From assembly GCA_964480425.1 (NCBI GenBank), contig CAYZPY010000158.1, positions 1 to 5,379 of the forward strand: a DNA stretch of 5,379 nt. Reading direction: 5' to 3'. The stretch comes from CAYYMD01 sp964480425 (GTDB taxonomy: Bacteria; Planctomycetota; Phycisphaerae; SM23-33). The number at the start of each line of letters is the position of its first letter. The stretch's first letter is position 1. Shown piece after piece: positions 1 to 5,040 of this stretch. A program made the translations under genes and the position numbers. The notes under the pieces are model-generated. The model saw only the letters and a program-made list of their open reading frames with translations. It was not told where the DNA came from and did not search any database.

Positions 1-56
1 GTCTCGTGGCGAGCATACTCGAATTGCTCAAACTCGAACTGGATGCGCCGGATTAG
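1..56 (+). CDS. C-terminal end of an unidentified plus-strand gene (partial)
   Basis: Reading from base 3, the frame is open and gives LVASILELLKLELDAPD followed by TAG at 54-56. The leucine-rich amphipathic helix with an acidic tail looks like a real protein C-terminus. Its codons (GTG, GCG, CTG, CCG) fit the GC-rich genes at the right of the window better than the AT-richer restriction-modification block beside it. It converges on the truncated endonuclease gene: the two stop codons share the four bases TTAG at 53-56. The fragment is too short to assign a family. The opposite strand also reads open here in one frame (IRRIQFEFEQFEYARHE), so this call is tentative. Confidence 0.45.
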   Translation, partial: LVASILELLKLELDAPD

Positions 57-334
57 GTTCTATCGATTACGAGATTTATGATGAAATCTTTACAATCCTG
101 CTCGGTTATTTCCGCAATCTCCGCCTGGCAAACTTCGGTTACTTTTAAATAAAGTCTCGCGCCAAGTTCCTCCAGGTACTCTTTAGGATGAACGTTTGTG
201 TAATAGTATGTCCTCCATTCCTCCTGAGATTTCGGCGAGGCCTTCCTTATTAGTTCCGATACAGGTCCTACCTTGTTTTTCCTGGTCAGTTGCCACCTCA
301 TGTTCGCCTGGTTAAGTATCCATTCTTTAGGCAT
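53..334 (-). pseudogene. MjaI-family type II restriction endonuclease, truncated to its N-terminal 93 residues
   Basis: The 93-residue product begins MPKEWILNQANMRWQLTRKN and includes VGPVSELIRKASPKS, LYLKVTEVCQAEI and EITEQDCKDF, which I recognise as the N-terminal half of the MjaI restriction endonuclease family (CTAG cutters). From memory, family members are about 200 residues. After the segment matching NLVIDRT they continue into the region holding the metal-dependent catalytic core, and that part is missing here because TAA follows at 53-55. No residues of the expected continuation (of the type FEGYQTE) appear in the bases beyond the stop. The start at 334 is chosen over the longer open frame from 409 for three reasons: the family begins here, AGGGGG lies 6 bases upstream (341-346), and the ATG overlaps the methyltransferase stop by 8 bases (327-334), a typical translational coupling. 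The 93 codons carry no other damage, so the truncation looks recent. The product is probably inactive as a nuclease. Confidence 0.8.
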
Positions 335-1583
335 TTCCGTCCCCCTGTTTGTGGAGTTGGATGAATTTTCGTTTGAATTTATGGTGCACCGATGTATCGG
401 GCGAGGCAATATGCGACTTGACGAGATAGCGGTTGACGAAGATTCTGTTCTTCAGATAAACATAGGCCGGGACCGCACCGTTTTGTGCGGAATTGCCTGA
501 ATCGAATTTCAGGTACACCTTTTTACCTAATATTTTATCTTCCAGATATTTAACGGCATCTTCTTTTCGTTCCACCCGGACCCCAAGAAGGCGAACTATC
601 AATCCTGTGTCCACTTTCAGAGTATCCGGACCCACAACATCAGCCACCGTGTACGTCCTGTCGGGACTGAACCGAAATCCGTCAGGGTCAATCTGCGGGC
701 GGGCATCTTGAATACGCGGGACGTAATTCGGTGCAGGCGGTATGGGCCGGCAGTCCTGTTGTCGAATAATGCGAAAATTATCGTAGGCAACAGGCAGTGT
801 CCCAACCAATCCGATTTTTTCCTTAATCACGTCAATGTACGAATCGTTCACTTCATATCCGATCGAATTTCTTTTTAATTCCATCGCCGCCTTCAACGTT
901 GTCCCGCTTCCAAGGAACGGATCAAGCACCGTATCTCCTTTGAAAGTAAACATTCTGATGAGCCGGCGAGGCAATTCATCGGGAAATGCGGCCTTGTGAT
1001 TCGTCTGCCTGGCGCCCACGAAGCACCAGTGCCCGGAAAAATACTCTTTCCACTGCTCCTTGGTCAATCTCGATGCTTCCTTGACGTCCGGATGCGGTTT
1101 TCGCGACCTGCCCCGCTTCTTGAAAATGAGAATGAATTCGTAATCAATCTCAACGATTCCGTTAGGCGGATAAGGGAACGAGCCCATCACGTTCGCCCCG
1201 CCCGTGGTGTTCATGGTGGTTTTTTTTTTCTGCCAGATAATCGAACCCATAAAGTCAAAACCGAACTGCTCGCACTGAGCGATTATCTCGGCGTGAAGGG
1301 GCATCACCTTGTAACGCCCGTAGATAACGCTTCTTGCGAACTGGTCGCCGATATTTATGCACATTCGCCTGCCGCTTCGAAGAACCCTGTGGCAATTCCC
1401 CCACACGCAATACAACGACCTGAGATATTCGTGTAGTGTCTGGCCGTAACCAATCTGCCCCTGGGCGTTGTAATCTTTAAGATGCCAGTAAGGCGGAGAG
1501 GTAACGATGAGGTCTATGCTCTCATCCGAGACCTCTTTCATGTCGCGACTGTCGCCGATGATCACCTTGACTTGCGCTTCCAT
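327..1583 (-). CDS. Beta-class DNA methyltransferase (MjaI/CTAG type, probably N4-cytosine) with a C-terminal SNase-like domain
   Basis: The 418-residue protein transfers a methyl group from S-adenosylmethionine to a DNA base. Residues 1-260 form the methyltransferase. Catalytic motif IV, TSPPYW, lies at 28-33 and the SAM-binding motif I, DPFLGSGTT, at 221-229; this order defines the beta class, and SPPY is typical of N4-cytosine (and some N6-adenine) enzymes. GARQTNHKAAFP (190-201) is a family signature ahead of motif I. The truncated MjaI-type endonuclease directly downstream suggests the target is CTAG, modified on cytosine. Residues about 309-412 resemble a staphylococcal nuclease domain (DTLKV, VRLLGV, GKKVYLKFD, PAYVYLKNRIFVNRYLV). 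D320 and R331 match nuclease Asp21 and Arg35, but the Asp40, Glu43 and Arg87 positions are R336, R339 and A370, so nuclease activity is unlikely. The start at 1583 has AAGG seven bases upstream (1591-1594). The frame is intact throughout. It contains an A10 tract (1220-1229) and is more AT-rich than the genes at right. Confidence 0.92.
   Translation of the reverse strand: MEAQVKVIIGDSRDMKEVSDESIDLIVTSPPYWHLKDYNAQGQIGYGQTLHEYLRSLYCVWGNCHRVLRSGRRMCINIGDQFARSVIYGRYKVMPLHAEIIAQCEQFGFDFMGSIIWQKKKTTMNTTGGANVMGSFPYPPNGIVEIDYEFILIFKKRGRSRKPHPDVKEASRLTKEQWKEYFSGHWCFVGARQTNHKAAFPDELPRRLIRMFTFKGDTVLDPFLGSGTTLKAAMELKRNSIGYEVNDSYIDVIKEKIGLVGTLPVAYDNFRIIRQQDCRPIPPAPNYVPRIQDARPQIDPDGFRFSPDRTYTVADVVGPDTLKVDTGLIVRLLGVRVERKEDAVKYLEDKILGKKVYLKFDSGNSAQNGAVPAYVYLKNRIFVNRYLVKSHIASPDTSVHHKFKRKFIQLHKQGDGNA
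341..346 (-). promoter_or_regulatory. Ribosome binding site of the truncated endonuclease gene
   Basis: On the minus strand AGGGGG stands six bases before the ATG at 334-332, inside the methyltransferase's last codons. It decides the endonuclease start over the in-frame ATG at 409, which lies well inside the methyltransferase gene. Confidence 0.6.
1220..1229 (-). repeat. A10 homopolymer inside the methyltransferase gene
   Basis: Ten consecutive A on the coding strand (T10 on the given strand) encode the lysines of WQKKKTT, residues 117-123, between motif IV and motif I. Loss of one A brings TGA three codons after the tract (CCA CCA TGA). Gain of one A runs into TAA about 20 codons later. Either change would remove SAM-binding motif I and inactivate the enzyme. 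Whether the length varies in a population cannot be seen from one sequence. Confidence 0.9.
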
Positions 1584-1651
1584 CGTATAACCTTGCTACG
1601 GAAAGAATAACGAACAAGCAGGTTTATTGCCCGGATTCATTCAAGCACCGA

Positions 1652-1670
1652 ACGAAAAAACTATTTTCGT
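1652..1670. repeat. Inverted repeat ACGAAAA-N5-TTTTCGT in the divergent intergenic region
   Basis: Two perfect 7-base arms, 1652-1658 and 1664-1670, flank the 5-base spacer AACTA. It lies 69 bases upstream of the methyltransferase start and about 33 bases upstream of the tandem TATAAT repeats facing right. The size and place suit a dyad bound by a regulator, or a weak hairpin. No regulator gene lies in the window, so the role is a guess. Confidence 0.4.
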
Positions 1671-1702
1671 CACCGTCCCTGTCGAATTCCTTCGGAAATT
1701 AC

Positions 1703-1720
1703 GTATAATAAGTATAATAA
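1703..1720 (+). promoter_or_regulatory. Tandem GTATAATAA repeat, candidate promoter -10 region for the Memo-family gene
   Basis: GTATAATAA occurs twice without a gap (1703-1711, 1712-1720), placing perfect TATAAT hexamers at 1704-1709 and 1713-1718, some 54-63 bases before the ATG at 1772. No good TTGACA stands 16-18 bases upstream of either: the best is TTCGGA at 1691-1696 for the second copy. The 188-base gap between the divergent genes (1584-1771) must also hold the methyltransferase promoter, for which I find no convincing pair of hexamers. Confidence 0.5.
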
Positions 1721-1771
1721 CATTCAATCGTACGTGTCGAGTTAATGTTCGCATATGGGGAGATTGAAAAA

Positions 1772-2644
1772 ATGAACATACGCAGGCCCGTCAGGGCGGG
1801 AAGTTTCTACGACGGCACTCCGGCGGGGTGCCGCCGGCACGCCGAACAGTTCATCAAAACGTCCGAGATGCCCGACGAGATGCCCGAAAAGATATACGGG
1901 GGGATCGTTCCCCACGCCGGGTGGGTTTATTCCGGGCAGGTGGCGGCGCTTACTCTCACGGCGGCCGCTGCGACCGGAACCCCGGACACGTTCGTGCTGT
2001 TCGGCGCCGACCACACGAATTCGGCGCACAAAGGCGAGGTCTACGCATCCGGCGCCTGGGCCACGCCGCTGGGCGAGGTGGAGATTGACGAGGAACTCGC
2101 CGCGGCAGTCATCGAAGCCGACGATTGCCTTAGGGAAAATCCCGAGGCCCACTCGTACGAGCACTCGCTGGAGGTGCAGATACCGCTGATCCAGATTATC
2201 GCGCCGCGTGCGAAGATACTTCCGGTGGCAGTGGCGCCTACGCCTGTGGCGGTCAAGATCGGGCGCGTGGTGGGCGAGGTCCTGGCCGGGCGTTCGTCCA
2301 ATGCGACCGTCATCGGCAGCACGGACCTGACGCACCACGGGGGACACTTTCCGGCCCCGGGCGGAAGGGGCGAGACCGGAGCCAAGTGGACCAGGGAAAA
2401 CGACTTCAGGATAATCCGCCTGTTCGAGCAGGCCGACGCCGAGGCGGTCATCACCGAGGCGACCGAGCGAATGAACGCCTGCGGCGCGGGCGCTGCGGCG
2501 GCCGCCATCGCCGCCTGCCGGAAATTAGGGGCGACGCGCGGAATACTGCTGAAATACACCAACAGTTACGAAATCACCCACGCCAACTACCCAGACGACC
2601 CCGACGACACCACCGTCGGATACGCGTCGGTCGTGTTCGCGTGA
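1772..2644 (+). CDS. Memo-family protein (AmmeMemoRadiSam system protein B)
   Basis: The 290-residue protein belongs to the Memo family, related in fold to metal-dependent class III extradiol dioxygenases; its cellular reaction is not settled. Seen in the sequence: RAGSFYD at 8-14, IVPHAGWVYSG at 45-55 (H48), FGADHTNS at 77-84 (H81), EHSLEVQIP at 130-138, GSTDLTHHG at 182-190 (D185, H188) and NACGAGAAAA around C237. H48, H81 and C237 match the metal-site residues His49, His81 and Cys244 of human MEMO1. The length is usual for the family. The start at 1772 is preferred to the in-frame ATG at 1745 because GGGGAG (1757-1762) lies 9 bases ahead of it and MNIRRPVRAGSFY is the usual N-terminus. In many bacteria the family occurs with an AMMECR1 protein and a radical SAM protein; neither is present here. 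It is transcribed away from the methyltransferase, and a 415-base gap separates it from pgk, so it is probably its own transcription unit. Confidence 0.9.
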   Translation: MNIRRPVRAGSFYDGTPAGCRRHAEQFIKTSEMPDEMPEKIYGGIVPHAGWVYSGQVAALTLTAAAATGTPDTFVLFGADHTNSAHKGEVYASGAWATPLGEVEIDEELAAAVIEADDCLRENPEAHSYEHSLEVQIPLIQIIAPRAKILPVAVAPTPVAVKIGRVVGEVLAGRSSNATVIGSTDLTHHGGHFPAPGGRGETGAKWTRENDFRIIRLFEQADAEAVITEATERMNACGAGAAAAAIAACRKLGATRGILLKYTNSYEITHANYPDDPDDTTVGYASVVFA

Positions 2645-2648
2645 GAAC

Positions 2649-2671
2649 GGTTAGAGGTTATAAGGTTAGAG
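2649..2671. repeat. Short GGTTA repeat just after the Memo-family stop
   Basis: GGTTAGAG occurs at 2649-2656 and again at 2664-2671, with a diverged unit GGTTATAA between them. That makes three GGTTA units at 7-8 base intervals, starting five bases after the stop codon. Confidence 0.6.
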
Positions 2672-2801
2672 TAAAAATATCCGGAACACCGTAAGGCCGA
2701 AAAAATTTCGAATTCAGGATTTCGGATTTTCCTCGGACCAGAGACCTAAAACTTCGAACATGCCTTGTTTGGGACTTAAATATCCGGGATTTTAGATTTG
2801 T

Positions 2802-2821
2802 TTCGTAATTATTCGTAATTA
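2802..2821. repeat. Tandem direct repeat, two perfect copies of TTCGTAATTA
   Basis: Copies at 2802-2811 and 2812-2821 abut. They sit among other TTCGT/ATTCG-type words and look like part of a low-complexity intergenic repeat rather than a protein-binding site. Confidence 0.75.
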
Positions 2822-2838
2822 GAGCATTCGTCATCTTG

Positions 2839-2853
2839 CCCGCCGCAGGCGGG
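2839..2853. repeat. GC-rich hairpin CCCGCC-GCA-GGCGGG
   Basis: Perfect 6-base arms (2839-2844 and 2848-2853) enclose a 3-base loop within otherwise AT-rich DNA. No T tract follows on either strand, so it is not a standard intrinsic terminator. It resembles short palindromic repeat units dispersed in some bacterial genomes. Confidence 0.6.
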
Positions 2854-2935
2854 TGACTCGTCATCCGATCTTCGTCATTCGTGAATTCATAAATGCGGCT
2901 CCGGTAATCCGAATTGAATGTTACTCCGAATGCTA

Positions 2936-2964
2936 TTGTCAACCTCACGGCGATATAATACTAT
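2936..2964 (+). promoter_or_regulatory. Candidate sigma-70-type promoter of pgk
   Basis: TTGTCA (2936-2941, five of six matches to TTGACA) is followed after 17 bases by TACTAT (2959-2964, four of six matches to TATAAT). A perfect TATAAT overlaps it at 2954-2959 but would leave only 12 bases to this -35. Transcription would start about 85-90 bases before the pgk ATG, giving a long leader. Confidence 0.5.
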
Positions 2965-3059
2965 GAATTGCCCTATGGAGCCCGTGCTGGCGCGAACGAC
3001 GCGGGGGGAATGATTTACGGCGAAATAACGAGGTTTTACAATGGAAAGGACGAGGCGGC

Positions 3060-4268
3060 ATGGCGACTAAAACGATTGCGGACATTGACGTAGAGGGCAA
3101 GAAGGTTCTGATGCGGGTGGACTTCAACGTGCCGGTGGCCGAAGGAAAGGTCACCAACGACAAGCGGATTCAGGCCGCCCTGCCGAGCATCAAGCACGCG
3201 CTGGACGCCGGCGCTGCGCTGATACTCATCAGCCACCTTGGCCGACCCAAGGGCGAGGTGAAGGAAGAGTTTTCGCTCAGGCCGGCGGCCGAACGCCTGG
3301 GCGAACTGCTGGGCAAGGAGGTAAAACTCGGACCTGCGGATGTGGCCGGCGACGAGGCGCAGAAGATGGCCGCCGACTTGCAGCCGGGACAGGTCCTTGT
3401 GCTGGAGAACATCCGCTTCAATGCTTGCGAGGAGAGCAAGGACGATTCCGAAACCACCGCCCTGGCCGGGCAACTTGCCAAGATGGGCGAGGTTTACGTC
3501 AACGACGCGTTCGGCACGTGCCACCGTAAGCACGCCAGCATGTACGCCCTGCCCGAGGCGGTCAAGTCCGCCGGCGGGCCCGCCGTGGCGGGCTTCCTGG
3601 TCGAGAAAGAGATAAAGTATCTGGGCGAGGCGCTGGCGGACCCGGCGCGTCCTTTCGTGGCCATCCTGGGCGGCGCGAAGGTCTCGGACAAGATAAAGCT
3701 CATCTCCACGCTGCTGGAAAAGGTTGACCGGATCCTCATCGGCGGGGCGATGGCCTACACGCTGCTAAAGGCAAAGGGCACGCCGGTGGGCAAGAGCCGC
3801 GTCGAGGAGGACCAGGTCGAGGCGATGAAGCCGTTGCTGGAGCAGGCGGGCGACAAGATAGTCCTCCCCGCCGACCACGTGGTGACCGAGGATTTCGAGT
3901 CCGGCAAGCCCACGACAACCGAGTGCGACGACATACCCTCGCAACTGATAGGCATGGACATAGGCCCGCGGACGGTGCAGCAGTTCGAGGAGGTCATACA
4001 ATCTGCCGGGACTATCGTCTGGAACGGTCCGATGGGCGTGTTCGAGAAGCAGGACTACGCCACTGGCACGGCGGCGATCGGATGGGCGGTGAAAAACGTT
4101 ACCGAGGCCGGGGCGGTGAGCATAATCGGCGGAGGCGACTCGGCCGCGGCGGTGGAGCAGATGGGACTGGCCGAAAAAATGACCCACGTGTCCACCGGCG
4201 GCGGCGCGTCGCTGACCTTCATGGAAGGCAAGCCGATGGGGCCAATTGAAGTCCTTGAAGCCAAATGA
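3060..4268 (+). CDS. pgk: Phosphoglycerate kinase
   Basis: The 402-residue cytoplasmic enzyme interconverts 1,3-bisphosphoglycerate plus ADP with 3-phosphoglycerate plus ATP in glycolysis and gluconeogenesis. N-domain substrate-binding segments are present: VLMRVDFNVP at 17-26 (D21, N23), ISHLGRPKG at 57-65 (H59, R62), LENIRF at 115-120 (R119) and NDAFGTCHRKHAS at 148-160. C-domain nucleotide segments follow: ILGGAKVSDK at 202-211 (K207, K211), IVWNGPMGVFE at 319-329 (E329), IIGGGDS at 355-361 and STGGGASL at 379-386. GGGDS replaces the common GGGDT, a mild change. Length is normal for bacteria. AAAGGA ends 9 bases before the ATG, and GAGG lies closer at 3052-3055. It is the first gene of a probable operon with the epimerase and the histidine-phosphatase-fold gene; its promoter candidate is about 95 bases upstream. 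Cys154 and Lys157 in the FGTCHRKH segment are a variant I associate with planctomycetes. Confidence 0.98.
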   Translation: MATKTIADIDVEGKKVLMRVDFNVPVAEGKVTNDKRIQAALPSIKHALDAGAALILISHLGRPKGEVKEEFSLRPAAERLGELLGKEVKLGPADVAGDEAQKMAADLQPGQVLVLENIRFNACEESKDDSETTALAGQLAKMGEVYVNDAFGTCHRKHASMYALPEAVKSAGGPAVAGFLVEKEIKYLGEALADPARPFVAILGGAKVSDKIKLISTLLEKVDRILIGGAMAYTLLKAKGTPVGKSRVEEDQVEAMKPLLEQAGDKIVLPADHVVTEDFESGKPTTTECDDIPSQLIGMDIGPRTVQQFEEVIQSAGTIVWNGPMGVFEKQDYATGTAAIGWAVKNVTEAGAVSIIGGGDSAAAVEQMGLAEKMTHVSTGGGASLTFMEGKPMGPIEVLEAK

Positions 4269-4291
4269 TTTTTACATGACAATCGTACGAC

Positions 4292-4321
4292 CGGCGCCTG
4301 CGAGTACGTCCGCGGGCGCCG
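4292..4321 (+). promoter_or_regulatory. Intercistronic hairpin between pgk and rpe
   Basis: CGGCGCC (4292-4298) and GGCGCCG (4315-4321) are perfect arms. They extend inward by TGCG against CGCG (one G-U pair) to an 11-pair stem with the 8-base loop AGTACGTC. The stem begins 23 bases after the pgk stop and ends 7 bases before the rpe ATG. No T tract follows, so a role in mRNA stability, processing or rpe translation is more likely than termination. It occupies the place where an rpe Shine-Dalgarno sequence would lie. Confidence 0.6.
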
Positions 4322-4328
4322 TTACGAT

Positions 4329-5027
4329 ATGAGCGCTTCGCAAGTAAATCCCTGGGAACGATTCAATGGTCGGCCTCTGGTGGCGCCGTCGCTGCTATCG
4401 TGCGATTTGAGATGTCCCTCGCGCCAGATAAACGAGGTTATCTCGGCCGGGGCCGAGCTGCTGCACCTCGACGTCATGGACGGGCACTTCGTGGATAATC
4501 TTTCGTTCGGACCTTCGTTCGTCCGGGCGGTTCGGAGCATTACCGACCGCTTCCTTGACGTTCACGTGATGGTCACCGAGCCGGAAAAGTGGACCACGCC
4601 GTTCGCCGAGGCGGGCGTCGGCAGCATCACGTTCCACATAGAAGCCACGGAAGACCCCGCGGGGCTTATCCGTAACATGCGACGGTTGAACCTGGGCGTG
4701 GGCGTGACGCTCCGCCCTCAGACCCCGGTCGAATCGTTGCGGGCGTGCGTCGAACTGGTGGACCTGGTGCTGGTGCTGACGGTCGAGCCGGGCTACGGCG
4801 CGCAGGATTTCATCGAGTATTCCCCGCGGCGCATCTCGGACGTTCGCCACATGCTGCGCGACGATCAGCGCCTGGAGGTTGACGGCGGGATAAACGCCGA
4901 CACCGCGCGCCTTTGCGCCGAGCACGGCGCGGACGTGTTCGTGGCGGGACATTCGATCTTCGACGCCGACGACGTCGCCGCCGCCTATCGCCAACTGTAC
5001 CGCGCCGTGTCGGGCAACGATAAATAG
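4329..5027 (+). CDS. rpe: Ribulose-phosphate 3-epimerase
   Basis: The 232-residue TIM-barrel enzyme interconverts D-ribulose 5-phosphate and D-xylulose 5-phosphate in the pentose phosphate (and, where present, Calvin) pathway, in the cytoplasm. Family landmarks are VAPSLLSCD at 18-26, LLHLDVMDGHFVDNLSFGP at 44-62, DVHVMV at 77-82, FHIEA at 102-106, VLTVEPGYGAQ at 149-159 and VDGGIN at 184-189. The metal ligands H46, D48, H79 and D185 are all present, with D48 and D185 as the catalytic acid-base pair. TVEPGYGAQ differs from the common TVNPGFGGQ, and LRPQTP from LNPATP; both are conservative. About 17 residues precede the usual N-terminal strand, but no better start codon is available. No Shine-Dalgarno sequence is visible: a hairpin occupies the 30 bases that end 7 bases before the start. 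It lies 60 bases after pgk and 13 bases before the next gene. Confidence 0.95.
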   Translation: MSASQVNPWERFNGRPLVAPSLLSCDLRCPSRQINEVISAGAELLHLDVMDGHFVDNLSFGPSFVRAVRSITDRFLDVHVMVTEPEKWTTPFAEAGVGSITFHIEATEDPAGLIRNMRRLNLGVGVTLRPQTPVESLRACVELVDLVLVLTVEPGYGAQDFIEYSPRRISDVRHMLRDDQRLEVDGGINADTARLCAEHGADVFVAGHSIFDADDVAAAYRQLYRAVSGNDK

Positions 5028-5040
5028 CCGGCGGATAATT

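Larger units (their letters stand above)
2645..3059. other. Non-coding region between the Memo-family gene and pgk
   Basis: These 415 bases carry no convincing gene. The first 300 are AT-rich with many short motifs related to ATTCG/CGAAT (TTTCGAATTC, GGATTTCGG, GTGAATTCAT). AAATATCCGG occurs at 2675-2684 and 2778-2787, and TCGTCAT at 2828, 2858 and 2872. The last 120 bases hold the likely pgk promoter and leader. No clear T-rich terminator follows the Memo-family gene; CGAAA...TTTCG around 2699-2710 is a weak AT-rich inverted repeat at most. Confidence 0.7.

Noticed and set aside
335..409. An extended endonuclease N-terminus starting at 409
   Set aside because: The 25 extra residues lie wholly inside the methyltransferase gene, and the family begins at MPKEWILN, which has its own ribosome site.
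996..1436. A 146-codon plus-strand open frame
   Set aside because: It lies antisense inside the methyltransferase, whose motifs confirm the other strand, and its translation shows no family signature.
1742..2347. A 201-codon minus-strand open frame
   Set aside because: It is antisense to the Memo-family gene, with arginine- and histidine-rich shadow composition.
2839..2853. The GC hairpin as a transcription terminator for the Memo-family gene
   Set aside because: No T tract follows on either strand, and it lies almost 200 bases beyond the stop codon.
2658..2948. A 96-codon minus-strand open frame in the Memo-pgk spacer
   Set aside because: It is made from the repeat-rich spacer, reads through the GC hairpin, has no recognisable domain, and overlaps the candidate pgk -35 box.
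2954..2959. The perfect TATAAT as the pgk -10 box paired with TTGTCA at 2936
   Set aside because: The spacing would be 12 bases; the overlapping TACTAT at 17 bases fits better, although TATAAT with a poor -35 box cannot be excluded.
3010..3093. A 27-codon leader frame (MIYGEITRFYNGKDEAAW...) after GGGGGG, overlapping the pgk start
   Set aside because: The ribosome site is too close to its ATG, the frame simply runs into pgk out of phase, and there is no attenuator-like run of codons or hairpin.
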